From Ypsolopha sequella (lineage: Eukaryota; Arthropoda; Insecta; Lepidoptera; Ypsolophidae): 64,000 nucleotides of DNA. Each line of letters begins with the position of its first letter. Positions within the stretch are counted from its first letter, which is position 1. A model generated the notes under the pieces. It made no database searches. It was not told the DNA's origin and saw only the letters and a program-made list of their open reading frames with translations. Positions 9,985 through 21,037 of the stretch are shown one piece after another. The translations under genes were made by a program, and so were the position numbers. The stretch covers positions 1 through 64,000 of the forward strand of contig CAKOHE010000083.1 of NCBI GenBank assembly GCA_934047225.1. Direction: 5' to 3'.

Positions 9985-11236
9985 AAACAATTAAAAGCTA
10001 AAAAGCCTTTAAAATAATATTTAAATATATATGGGGGTGAAAAGTGTTTATTTCAAAAGTTGCGTAGTAAAATCAGACATCCCTGATTTAGGTAAAAATA
10101 AATTTCATAATAAATTACAATTTTATGCAGCCCCTTTTATGTTAATTAACATTATTCTCCGAAACAATTACAAGGAGATTAAGAAAATTACGAAAAGCGA
10201 GCGGCTGTTGAGAATTGAAGTTTTTCTCTTTACGAGATCCGGTTGCAGATTATGTTGTTAAAAGAAAAGTTTTGAAATTATGACAATAATTTCCATTTGT
10301 TTTTTTGTATTTATTTCAGAACATATTTGTTTATTTGTATTTATTTCATGATAAAGTTGATGAACAACATGGTTTGAAGGCATCGTAGCCTTCTAAATTA
10401 ATATTGGGCTCTGGATAGCAATTCTGACACACGTGACAATTTGCGTAGGTTGAGGCGGGTGAATTTTAGAAGTGCTTTTGCCCAGATTCGTGACATGTCT
10501 TACATGCCGCTTGTATTTTAGGAAACTCCAGGTCTATTCTCTATTATTTTTAATGTATATCAAGGTTTCTGTGTAAATGGTTGTGTGCTCAATAACAGAA
10601 AAAAAAATAAAGAGTTTTACTTGGTAGAATTATCACCACATGGTATTTACTTATTACCCAATTAATTAAGTCGTATGAAACATAAAGCGTGTAAAAATGT
10701 TGCGAGAATAACCACCCGGGGCGGATTTAAAAAGCGAGCGTATTTGTCAGGCTCGGGGGCGCCGTCTGTCTGCTATGTTGTCGTGAGTGAGATAAAACAG
10801 TGCGATTGAGTGAGATGCACTCCCACGTGTGACGTCAAACCGCTATAGCAGACAGAAGGACAAAATAGTCCTTAAGAGTTAAGAACATAATCTAAATTAC
10901 TTTGGAATAATTTTATGTTTGACAGCACTAAAACTAAAATTAAAGCCTTCAGAATCGGCTACATTATGATGAAGTTATGATATAATAAAGTTAATTTGTG
11001 CCATATTTAGGTACTACCGACGTAATTATGAAAATATACCTATTAGATGCAAGTTATTTTATTTATGAGATTTAGATTAGCCTGAATAAAAAATGAAATA
11101 CCTCAAGAAAAAGGATCTTGATACTTTAATTCTTATGAATAAATAAATAAATATTTACAAAGATTATAATCTGCCTTAAGTTAAAACAAAAACGAATTTT
11201 GAAAATGGACATTTTACAGTCCTTGTGATTAATTAA
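9985..11236. other. AT-rich DNA; one 12-bp inverted repeat
   Basis: The only structure I see is TCTGTCTGCTAT near 10765 and its complement ATAGCAGACAGA near 10845, about 68 bp apart. On the minus strand around 10395-10520 there is a cysteine-rich frame broken by a stop, which I do not recognise. Confidence 0.35.
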
Positions 11237-11240
11237 TTAA

Positions 11241-11706
11241 GGCGATTACCATAGCCAAATTAGCAGCTCGATATTTGTCAGTACGAATATCAACGGAAAC
11301 GACATTGAAATAACGTTCATATCAGCACGCAATGCATAGTGGCTGTTACGACGCTCACTGCGTCCTTGAAAGGGCGAAATAGGAGAAAATTATACTTTTC
11401 AATTGGACGTGATTGTTCGATTGACTAATCCTATGTTAGGTTTATAGCTATCAAGTTTATCTATTTATCAAAGCATAAATGAATTCAATCGGCTTAGCCA
11501 ATTAGGAGCAGTAGGAAATTCAAGCCAAAAAGCACCATTTAGTTAATAATTTTTTTCGTGTAGAAGTTTTGGTGGTATGAAATAGAAAAATGTTGCATAC
11601 GTTGTCTAAGAGCTCATTATTCATAATACATTTTTTCATTATTTTTGTTTTGGCCGTAAACGAGGAGTAGGCTTTAGAAAGTACCCATTTGGCGATAGTA
11701 AGGCCC
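11241..11706. mobile_element. TTAA-flanked MITE, family copy 1
   Basis: The element is bounded by TTAA at 11237-11240 and 11707-11710. Its ends are imperfect inverted repeats (GGCGATTACCATAGCCAAAT against the complement of ATTTGGCGATAGTAAGGCC). TTAA duplication is characteristic of piggyBac-type transposition. It has no coding frame. Copies 2 (35518-35917) and 3 (51462-51856, inverted) share most of the length, including the TTCATATCAGC and AGTGGCTGTTACGACGCTC blocks. Confidence 0.72.
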
Positions 11707-11782
11707 TTAACTGGACGTTTTTAAACTGCTATCAAATCATGCAACTATTTAGTTTTAATTTGTGATGGAAATAAACAAATCT

Positions 11783-11913
11783 TGTTCAAAAACATAATAT
11801 TATTTAAATATTTGCTACTGGCAACATTGAATCAAATCCTTCTTCTCTCTTCAACTACGAACTCGTGCGTTTCATTTACATAAAATAAATTCTAGAAATT
11901 TATATTTCGCTCA
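11783..11913 (+). repeat. 5' LTR of the gag-only element
   Basis: This is a 131-bp direct repeat, TGT...TCA, with a polyadenylation-like AAATAAAT about 30 bp before its end. It is preceded by AATCT. Confidence 0.88.
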
Positions 11914-12671
11914 TGTTAAGGTCCTTCGAGTCCGTTAGCAGAAGAATACCGTGTCTATTTACTCGGTATATATACATATACGGCATATCCTGCAGTTTCC
12001 AAGTGGTTCACAAGACTGGGCGGCGGCATCCATGTGCCTTGGAGTTGAAAACGCCATTGTTTTCGCCATCTATCTGGACAATTAGCTGCTTGATTGGAAC
12101 AAAGGGAAGCACAAGAAGCATTTTTTATCACAATAAAGTGCTGGAAGAAGGTTGTATATAATTACAACACACATCTGTAAGTCATCATATTCATAATTGT
12201 GTCGTCATATACCGTGAGTGAAGACCGCCATTTCTATAAAATGAGCGCAAGGCTAGCATCGGCAAGGGTTTAGCTCGGCACCAATCAGTGCTGTCTAAAG
12301 GAAGGACACAACCAATAGTTGCTCCATGTCATTTCCGCGCCCAATTAGAACCGGTGTTGGTTATCTCAACGGTGCAGTGCAGCACGACTTCAGAGCACAG
12401 CCAATAGCTAGTGTGAATTTCAAACAGTACGTTTTCGTTGTGCATATTTTGTCGTTTTACGATTAAAAAGTGCGCGGCATTCGTCATAAATATTAAAAAC
12501 AAGCAAGAAGTGATTTTAGTGCAGCGAGAATAGACTATTTTCTGTATTATTTGACATTTTGTTTGCTGGTCACAGCTAGTTGTACGTTTGGGACTTTGCG
12601 TTCTTTGTTACATTTTAAGTTGGTTAGTTGTCACTTACCTAATTTAAGACTAGATATTACTTTTGTAAAAT

Positions 12672-13526
12672 ATGTCTGCCGCTGAGTTAAAGCGGCTTAT
12701 AGCTGCGCGTGGGCAGGCAAAGGCCGCCATAACCCGTACGCTCAAATTTGCATCTGAAAGTAAGCTAGATGAACTGTCAAGTGAATTTATTGAAATCAAA
12801 ATAGACTATCTAAAACAATGCTTCAAAGATTACAAGGGTAACAACTTAGTAGTAATGGTGCTTGATGAAGCTTCAGAAGAAGCAATTGATCCAATAGAGG
12901 ACAAATATCTGTCTACGTTAGCTAAATTGTTGGCGTCGTTGAAAGCTGGTAAATCAGTAACACAAAATGTTTGTGGAAATAGCAGAACAAAGCTTGCGCA
13001 TATCGAGATTCCTGTCTTCGATGGTACGTCATGTTGCAAATATAAAACATTTATAAACTTGTTCAATTCAGTGGTCAACGATGACCCTAGTTTAAGTTCT
13101 ATTCAAAAGCTGTACTATTTGAGAACTTATCTTAAAGATGAGGCATTAAGCAATGTAATAGAATTGCCGCTTGTGAGTCAAAGTTATGAAGCAGCATTGA
13201 AGATCTTAGCTGATCGATATGACAATGATTTTAAAATAGTTACCGATCATATTGGTTTCTTGCTGAATTTACCTGCCATTAATAAAACAAGTGCCAATGC
13301 TCTTCGTAGCTTTGTATCTCAAGCCAAGCAGCAGGTCACTGCCTTAATTAACTTTGGACAACCTGTTAGTAAATGGGACATGGTCATAATAACAATTCTG
13401 TCAAGAAAACTGGATCATTTAACTATTCGAGATTTCCATTCAGAAAGAGATCCCTCAAATTTACCTTCGTTGCAATCATTTTTTGCATTTTTAGAAAAAA
13501 GAACGCTTGCTCTTGAGAATTCTTAA
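12672..13526 (+). CDS. BEL/Pao-type Gag (DUF1759-like), intact 284 codons
   Basis: The protein is a retrotransposon capsid-type Gag. After an N-terminal helical region (residues 1-110) comes the conserved BEL/Pao core: IEIPVFDGTSCCKYKTF near residue 113, a KLYYLRTYLKDEAL block near 148, ILADRYDN near 180, and RSFVSQAKQQVTALINFGQP near 217. It ends with LEKRTLALENS and a stop. The core corresponds to the DUF1759 region that packages RNA and assembles particles. Zinc knuckles, protease and RT, which follow in complete BEL/Pao polyproteins, are absent, because the stop comes about 55 bp before the satellite begins. The frame is unbroken, so a Gag-only protein could be made. The ATG at 12672 is the first in frame after the leader. 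Confidence 0.85.
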   Translation: MSAAELKRLIAARGQAKAAITRTLKFASESKLDELSSEFIEIKIDYLKQCFKDYKGNNLVVMVLDEASEEAIDPIEDKYLSTLAKLLASLKAGKSVTQNVCGNSRTKLAHIEIPVFDGTSCCKYKTFINLFNSVVNDDPSLSSIQKLYYLRTYLKDEALSNVIELPLVSQSYEAALKILADRYDNDFKIVTDHIGFLLNLPAINKTSANALRSFVSQAKQQVTALINFGQPVSKWDMVIITILSRKLDHLTIRDFHSERDPSNLPSLQSFFAFLEKRTLALENS

Positions 13527-13581
13527 CTTTAAATCATCAGTATGCATAGATAAGCTCATGCTTACTACAATTTAAAATTAA

Positions 13582-14900
13582 TATAAACTGTCCTATGATA
13601 GTGTCAAAAGTATAAACTGTCCTATGATAGTGTCAAAAGTATAAACTGTCCTATGATAGTGTCAAAAGTATAAACTGTCCTATGATAGTGTAAAAAGTGT
13701 TAACTGTCCTATGATAGTGTCAAGATTATAAACTGTCCTATGATAGTGTCAAGAGTATAAACTGTCCTATGATAGTGTCAAAAGTATAAACTGTCCTATG
13801 ATAGTGTCAAAAGTGTTAACTGTCCTATGATAGTGTCAAGATTATAAACTGTCCTATGATAGTGTCAAGAGTATAAACTGTTCTATGATAGTGTCAAAAG
13901 TATAAACTGTCCTATGATAGTGTCAAAAGTGTTAACTGTCCTATGATAGTGTCAAGATTATAAACTGTCCTATGATAGTGTCAAAAGTATAAACTGTCCT
14001 ATGATAGTGTCAAAAGTGTTAACTGTCCTATGATAGTGTCAAGATTATAAACTGTCCTATGATAGTGTCAAGAGTATAAACTGTCCTATGATAGTTTCAA
14101 AAGTATAAACTGTTCTATGATAGTGTCAAAAGTATAAACTGTCCTATGATAGTGTCAAAAGTGTTTACTGTCCTATGATAGTATCAAAAGTGTATACTGT
14201 CCTATGATAGTATCAAAAGTGTTAACTGTCCTATGATAGTGTCAAGATTATAAACTGTCCTATGATAGTGTCAAGAGTATAAACTGTCCTATGATAGTGT
14301 CAAGAGTATAAACTGTCCTATGATAGTGTCAAAAGTATAAACTGTCCTATGATAGTGTCAAAAGTGTTAACTGTCCTATGATAGTGTCAAGATTATAAAC
14401 TGTCCTATGATAGTGTCAAGAGTATAAACTGTCCTATGATAGTGTCAAAAGTGTTAACTGTCCTATGATAGTGTCAAGATTATAAACTGTCCTATGATAG
14501 TGTCAAGAGTATAAACTGTCCTATGATAGTGTCAAAAGTATAAACTGTCCTATGATAGTGTCAAAAGTATAAACTGTCCTATGATAGTGTCAAAAGTATA
14601 AACTGTCCTATGATAGTATCAAAAGTATAAACTGTCCTATGATAGTGTCAAAAGTGTTTACTGTCCTATGATAGTATCAAAAGTGTATACTGTCCTATGA
14701 TAGTATCAAAAGTGTTTACTGTCCTATGATAGTGTCAAGAGTATAAACTGTCCTATGATAGTATCAAAAGTGTATACTGTCCTATGATAGTATCAAAAGT
14801 GTATACTGTCCTATGATAGTATCAAAAGTGTATACTGTCCTATGATAGTATCAAAAGTGTATACTGTCCTATGATAGTATAGATTGTCCCATAATAGTCC
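13582..14900 (+). repeat. 29-bp satellite array (about 45 copies) inside the gag-only element
   Basis: The unit contains CTGTCCTATGATAGTGTCAA followed by a variable 9-bp linker. Linker variants (AAGTATAAA, AAGTGTTAA, GATTATAAA, GAGTATAAA) recur in a repeating order of about four units, so there is a roughly 116-bp higher-order period. The 3' part (after about 14640) is enriched in a variant with TATC in place of TGTC. The last unit decays near 14880-14900. Confidence 0.95.
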
Positions 14901-15437
14901 AAACTTTCTCGTGCCGACATGTAATAATTAATTATTTGTTTATATTGGTTATAAACATTAAATGACAGTTTCCACAGATTAAAGGTTGATTCTCCAGATT
15001 TGTAACGGAATGAATGAAAGGCAGCCAAAATACAACTTTTAGCTAAGACAATTTTTAAAAAATGGTTTGCTATATGCATAAAGGATTAAGGATGGGAAGG
15101 TACGGGCCATTGATGTTAAAACTGTAAAAAGCACTACAAGCTTACATAAAATATGTGTTTTGCCTATCGATTAAAATAGATAAAATAAATTTAAGAATAC
15201 AGTCCATTACGCTGCAAAATATGTATTAAGTAAGTAAGAATAAGCTTAAATATACTTTCTTAAAATTTTGACATTAAGAAACTTAAATTAAAATTGCTCT
15301 CTGTTTAATTATAAGTACAATACCCAATGTAAAAATAGCCTTTCACATATTTAAATTTAAGTAACTCAAATAAAATTTGCTTTCTGTATAATTATAAGCT
15401 ATTGTATTTAAGACATTTTTTCTGTGGCCGCAGTTTA
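14901..15437 (+). other. 3' non-coding part of the gag-only element
   Basis: This is AT-rich sequence between the satellite and the 3' LTR. No polypurine tract is obvious before 15438 (the adjacent bases are GGCCGCAGTTTA). I see no coding frame of note. Confidence 0.5.
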
Positions 15438-15568
15438 TGTTCAAAAACATAATATTATTTAAATATTTGCTACTGGCAACATTGAATAAAATCCTTCTTC
15501 TCTCTTCAACTACGAACTCGTGCGTTTCATTTACATAAAATAAATTCTATAAATTTATATTTCGCTCA
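15438..15568 (+). repeat. 3' LTR of the gag-only element
   Basis: This 131-bp copy differs from the 5' LTR at two positions and is followed by AATCT, the target duplication. Confidence 0.88.
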
Positions 15569-15573
15569 AATCT

Positions 15574-16161
15574 AATTATCTAAAACCGATTTTATTGTAG
15601 AAGTAAAATATATAGTATGTATGTTTAATTGGTACTTGTAAGAATTGTGGTAATTAGTAGATAGTACGTATAAATGCAGTGTTCTGCTGCCAAAGAAAAA
15701 AAAGTCATGTTACTGTATGTACCTATTAATTTAAACTAATCAATATATGTTACGTCATATACCTACTTTAAAATAAGTACATATTGTTTTATTTCCTAGT
15801 TCCTACCATCCTAATCTCTGACGCTAATTCCCACACTATGTTTTCAGTCAGGTAAAACAAATATTATTCCGAAATGAAACCAAATGCGAGTGATCTATTG
15901 TATTGATCATGCTGAATAACATCTCAATGAAAGTTTCATTGCGCAAATAAAAAAAAAAAATCCTTACTTGGAGAACCTCTATACCATATAATACTTGGTC
16001 TTTTATATTATATTATATTATATTAAGCCAAACTATAGATTTTAATACAGACCGACATGTTTAAAAACAATTATAACAATAAAATTAAGAATAACATGTC
16101 AGAGGTTAAACTTAAAAATAAATTATAATTATCACCACACAGTAAAAGATTTAATATTATT
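15574..16161. other. AT-rich spacer between two LTR elements
   Basis: I see nothing but low-complexity AT sequence, including a short TATAT repeat near 16005-16025. Confidence 0.5.
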
Positions 16162-16166
16162 TCAAA

Positions 16167-16761
16167 TGGTGGCGCGGGCTAACTATGGCGGACGGGTGAA
16201 ATGGACTGTAGGATTGATTGACACGATCCTGACACAGAGGGAAGGACTAATTGAACGATTTTGGTAAAATAAGACAAGAGAAAAATCGTTCGGTAAAGAA
16301 AGGAATGCACAATACCTTATTCCTGGAGTTATCGATGTAAGCTTTCACATGGACGGATGCCGGCCGGCAAGTCAGTTTGTCGTGGTCTTCCACTGAACCA
16401 AGGAATCCACCAAAATTACACTGGGCACAAGGGTTCTGAAGTTCTGAAGAGAGGTTACGCACAATTTCGGTCTATACTTCGATTTACAAAAATATTTAAA
16501 CCACACAACAATCCACTAGCTTGCTTGCTCATTTGCGACTCGATAAGTTCCATTTTTCACCGCGAGGTGTCGCGGCCGCCGAGCGAAAAACAGTCGCTGT
16601 CTCGCTCTAGTATGCTAGTAAGGTATGTGCAGGAGGGAGATGGGCACAGGAAAGGCCAGATATGTCAATCAACCAATTATCCTTATCAAAATAAATAAAT
16701 ACACTAAATGCATGCGTTTTATCAATGGCGGCAGATTTAAATGCGATAATCAGCGCAACCA
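16167..16761 (-). repeat. 3' LTR of the BEL/Pao element
   Basis: This 595-bp LTR carries TCAAA on its outer side. Read on the minus strand, a purine tract, GCCCGGGGGA, abuts its start at 16762. Confidence 0.9.
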
Positions 16762-16886
16762 TTCCCCCGGGCTTGAAGGGTTACCTTCAAATAATAAACT
16801 AATCTAATCCTATTTTTAAACCAAGTGGAACCCACCCTACTAGAGTGGAGCCTTCCATAATACTTAAATTTTATCTAATAATAATC

Positions 16887-17272
16887 TCACTGCCGTTGAT
16901 TAGGCAGAGGACAGAGACGTACAACCGGGCGTAAATATGATCCGGTTGATGTTTTAACGCGAACAATCCGAGTGACTCCATTTGAGCCCGGAAATATTTC
17001 TTCAACGACACCGGGAGGCCAGTGTAGAGGAGGTGTATTCTCCGTTATCAAAATAACAACCGTACCGACAGTAATAGGATTGGAGGAAGTATTCCATTTT
17101 TGGCGCGACTGTAAGGTATGCAAATAGTCCGTTCTCCAGCGCTCCCAAACGATTGGACAAGTTTGTCTAACAAAGCATAGCGTGAAAAAAGATGCAGCCG
17201 GGTTTCTTCTATGTCTAAAATACTTTCCCTCCAAGGCCCATTCACCTGAGACGGCCTGTATATGTTTGTCAA
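16887..17272 (-). pseudogene. BEL/Pao pol C-terminal remnant (DUF5641-like)
   Basis: The minus-strand reading gives VWERWRTDYLHTLQSRQKW, then a VGTVVILITENTPPLHWPPG block and a PVVRLCPLP ending. This is the DUF5641/SH3-like tail that follows integrase in Pao polyproteins. The upstream part is shifted between two frames: a segment ending LRTLQSR-like is open in one frame and the preceding LHLFSRYALLDKLVQSFG in another, so this is a broken relic. It lies between the satellite at 17280-17512 and the 3' LTR, where the end of pol is expected. Confidence 0.75.
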
Positions 17273-17279
17273 TGTATAA

Positions 17280-17512
17280 TGTGTGGGCTGTCTGATGTGC
17301 GAGGTGTCTTGCGTGCGGGGTGGCTAACGTGCGTGCTGTCTAACGTGCGGGGTGTCTAATGTGCGGGTTGTCTAACGTGCGGGGTGTCTAACGTGCGGGG
17401 TATCTAATGTGCGGGGTGTCTAACGTGCAGGGTATCTAATGTGCGGGGTGTCTAACGTGCGGGGTGTCTAACGTGCGGGCTGACTAACGTGCGGGGTGTC
17501 TAACGTGCGGAT
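17280..17512 (-). repeat. 17-bp satellite replacing the RT/RNase H/integrase region
   Basis: About 13 copies of a 17-bp unit, on the plus strand GTGTCTAACGTGCGGGG, with C/T and GT/AT variants. The gag-pol frame runs some ten codons into this array (ending TPHVSQPAR) before its stop, so the array directly replaces the 3' part of pol. Confidence 0.92.
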
Positions 17513-20500
17513 TTTCGGAGTGGAGCAAATTTTGAGATTAAACCTGCCAGATGCAGGTGACCAACATAAACCGAGAATCTTGTGCGAATCATTGTCGTCA
17601 AACTTCTTGACTGTTGAAAAGCGATGAGTTGGAAGAATCGAATCTAAAACGCTTTGTGAATTACTAGTCCATCTCACCAGATCAAATTGACCAGCTTTCA
17701 TGAGACGAATCACTTCAGCGGCTATTACGATAGCTTCTTCCTCACTATCAACGCAATACACGAAATCGTTCATGTACAAGCTAATTTCAATAGTTTCTTT
17801 AGCTTTCGGATAAATATCCTCTTCGTCAGCGGCAAACTGCTTGACGGTTCGCAAAGCGTGAAAAGGGCTTGACTTGAGCCCAAAACAAACACGATTAAAT
17901 TCGTAGACCTTTAAAGGTTCCTGCGGTGAAAATATATACAAAAAGCGTTGAAATCTACTATCGCATTCACGTATACCCACACCAAAAAACATCTGACTTA
18001 TGTCAGCTGATAACGCAATTACAAACAAAACGAAAACCATTATGGCATACAAGTTACCTTGAAGGTTTTGACCACGGTACAAAATGTCATTAATGGCGAC
18101 TGAACTACTAGTTTTAGCACTACTATCCAGGGTAAGGCGAAGCTTCGTGGTGAGTTTTTCTTCCCGGATAACTCCATGATGTGGAATTATGTACGACGGG
18201 GCCTCCTTGGACTCTTCAGTTTCGGCGTGCGCAGGTGAAATATAGCCTTTGTCTAAATATTCATTCACAACTTTATCGTAAGCCTGCTTCAGCTTAGGAG
18301 ACGCCTGCATTTTCCGTTCTAAACATAGAAAACGTTTTTCCGCCGATTTACGGGAGTCTCCTAACGAACAAGTATCACCCTTGAAGGGGAGCGCGACTAC
18401 GTAACGACCATCTTCATCTCGAGTAGTCGTGTGACTATAGATCTCCTCACAAAGCTTATCATCTGGACTTAGTATGGTTGGGACACTGACCTTTTCCATT
18501 TCCCAAAACTTACGAACGGTGGCCTTCAATGGTTCAGCAGCGCAACAGTAGGACACAGTCGAGTAGCTACATACATGAGCGGGAGCGGAACCAACTATAA
18601 CAAATCCAAGAACTGTTTCCAGAGCGTACGGCGCGGCATGTGACGAATGACCTTTAACTTTACGCGATAGCAGGAGGTGGGGGAAAATCGAAGCTCCAAC
18701 CAACATCTCAATGTCTCCTGGAACTGCGTATGTGTCATCAGCCAACGGTAAGTCGCTAAAATTCGACAAAAATGATGTGTTAACTGAGACCGTCGGCAAA
18801 CGTTCTGTGACTTTGTCTACTACCAAACAATCCATATCGAAACTAATACTGGAATCAAAACGAGAATGAAATTTAATTTCCACAGAGCCTTGAATGGCCT
18901 TTGTTGAACCTCCAATACCACGAACAACAGAACATGCGGGGCGGTCATTAGCTTTTAAGCCTAGTCGCTGACAACAATCACGAGTCAAAAAATTACTCTG
19001 CGACGCAACGTCCAAAATCGCGCGAACAATATGTTCTTTTCCATACGCATCAATGACTATAACGCGTGCGGTCGCTAGGAGAACCGTCGTAGGTGTTCGT
19101 GCATTCGACAACGAACACAAGGCTACGTCATCTGCGTGCTCCGCGGCAAGCATGTGCTCCGAGTCCGCAGGAGGTGGCGGCGGCAGCGCGACACCGCGGT
19201 CGCTATCAGGCACTTGCGCAGAGCTTACAAATAACGAGTTGTTGTTACCGCTCGACAATCTAACCGTGCTCACACTGGATGCGGCATTTTCGAAATGAAG
19301 CAATGTATGATGTTTGCCTTGACATTTTCGACAACTAGAATTCGAGTTGCAGACTGTGAGGCGATGTCCTTCACTAAGGCAATTAAGGCACAAATTATTA
19401 ACTCGCGCAAACTTGTAACGCTCACTGGGCGTAAGCTTCAAAAAACTAGAACATCTGTATATTTGATCATGATGAGCATTGCACAACGAACACAGCGATT
19501 GCAAAGTCGTGTTCTCGACATTTACGTAAGTATACGTGGACTTGTGTGGCCTCAATGACGCATCCATTCGACGTTCGGAGCTAGTGCTAACTTTCTTCGT
19601 AACTTCATGTTTGGTTGATGAGGTGCGTTGCAATATTTTAATGTGATCGCGGACAAATTTTTCCAATTCCTCGAATGTAGGCAGCTCGGTGCCACGCTTG
19701 TCCATTTCAAATAATCGAACAGTTTCTGAGTCTAGCTTTTTAAGCCCAATATACAGAAACAGAAAATCACTTAGGTCATTGACCTTAAGGTTTTTTATCG
19801 CACGGACAGATGACGCAAAGATGTCAAGAAAGTTTTCCAAGTTCTGTTCATTGCAAGTAGAAATATTTTTCAATTCAAATATTTGATCTAAATAAGCGGT
19901 TGTTACTAATCTTTTATCTTCGAATTTAATTTTCAAAGTATCCAAAATCAACAAATAGTTTTCGGCACAGAGCGTAATGCCGGCGCAAACTGATTTAGCT
20001 TTACCAGTTAGTTTGTTTACAAGATAATGCAATTTTTCATGATCGGTCAAACTATTATTTTTGTGAATCGTATTTTCAAAACTAGCATAAAACAACGGCC
20101 AGTTTTTAATATCTCCATCAAACTCCGGTATTGGTATGGGAGCTAGCCTTGGTCTATCGCTTCTAAGTGGAAGTTGAACTATGTGTGTCTTTGTGTCTAA
20201 GCTGGGAACATTAAATGAGTTCGCTACACGTTTGACGCAACAAAACAAATCCTCAAATGATGACAAAGACCCATAGTCAACATCAAAATCGGGATTGGCT
20301 TCCAATTCCAAACTATTCATTTTATCAAGAATTTCCTCAAAGCTCAAACGCAACTGGTCTATAGTTTCTACCGAGCTCAGAAAGGATTCTTTATTCGTTT
20401 CACTAGACACTTCTTTTGATCTATCGAAAATAGACTGCATGCGAGAATACAACGTATTTCGTTTAGCGTACAGTAACTTTAACTGTGATTCGACAGGATT

Positions 20501-20515
20501 ATGTTTAGGTGGCAT
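17468..20515 (-). pseudogene. BEL/Pao Gag-protease-RT polyprotein, truncated, active sites altered
   Basis: This is one open frame of 1015 codons. Residues about 130-280 are the DUF1759 Gag core (PIPEFDGDIKNWPLFYASF). Residues about 340-420 carry zinc knuckles (CSLCNAHHDQIYRC, CLNCLSEGHRLTVC, CRKCQGKHHTLLH). Residues about 480-650 are the DUF1758-type aspartic protease. Residues about 740-950 are RT. The protease motif reads LDVASQ where the family has LD[ST]GSQ, so the Gly after the catalytic Asp pair position is lost. The RT motif reads YMND rather than Y[VM]DD, losing a catalytic aspartate. The frame ends inside the satellite, so thumb, RNase H and integrase are absent. Gag may still be functional; Pol should not be. 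Confidence 0.88.
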
Positions 20516-21008
20516 CGCGATATTGTACGTCTATATACCTACTTAGGTACCTACTAATTTGCAAACCCAAACAAATATTCGTAAGAAAGCGGCGGAGAAC
20601 CGATAAACGACGCAGCGACAACCAAGATAGACTGATAATAACAGGTAGGTATTTGTACATATGCGGATACTTCTTACTGTGCGGTGCGGACAAACTAAAG
20701 TTATATTTGAGCTTTTACCAAGTTGTGGGTTTGAATAAATCAACAAGTGGGTAAATAGAAATAATTACTGAGCGCGACCGACCCGTGCCGGCAAACTATC
20801 TGTCGAAGCGAAATATTCGAAAACAATCCAATGCGGTATAACTAACTACCTATACCTATGTATAACAGAAACTACAAAATACGAAAGACGCGTACAATTA
20901 CATCTGGTACCTCCCTAATGCCTATGTTTTCAATTATCTAGGTGTGAGATGCGATTATTCCCTATTGAATCAGAATCTACGATAATGTGAATTCGACCAA
21001 ATGATTCA
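20516..21008 (-). other. 5' leader of the BEL/Pao element
   Basis: This is untranslated sequence between the primer-binding site and the ATG at 20515. The short open frames in it have no domain. Confidence 0.6.
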
Positions 21009-21031
21009 GAAATCCGGGTCGATATGGACCA
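21009..21031 (-). promoter_or_regulatory. Primer-binding site of the BEL/Pao element
   Basis: On the minus strand, six bases after the 5' LTR, comes TGGTCCATATCGACCCGG. It begins with TGG, complementary to the CCA end of a tRNA. The tRNA identity is not assigned. Confidence 0.65.
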
Positions 21032-21037
21032 ACAAAA

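Larger units (their letters stand above)
11783..15568 (+). mobile_element. Complete non-autonomous LTR element carrying only a BEL/Pao gag and a satellite
   Basis: The element is bounded by two 131-bp LTRs (11783-11913 and 15438-15568). They start TGTTCAAAAACAT, end TTTCGCTCA, differ at only two positions, and are flanked by the same 5 bp, AATCT (11778-11782 and 15569-15573). Between them are a 758-bp leader, one 284-codon BEL/Pao-type gag, a 1.3-kb array of a 29-bp repeat and 540 bp of AT-rich 3' sequence. There is no protease, RT, RNase H or integrase. The perfect duplication and similar LTRs show that it inserted as this short form, so its replication enzymes came from another element. The usual TGG primer-binding site is not evident after the 5' LTR. 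Confidence 0.88.

Noticed and set aside
10395..10520. Minus-strand cysteine-rich reading resembling a zinc-binding segment
   Set aside because: It is broken by a stop codon, has no splice sites that I could support, and matches no family I know.
13582..14900. CRISPR-like regular repeats here and in the other arrays
   Set aside because: The repeats are head-to-tail with short variable linkers and no unique spacers, and lie in a eukaryotic retrotransposon. They are satellites, not CRISPR.
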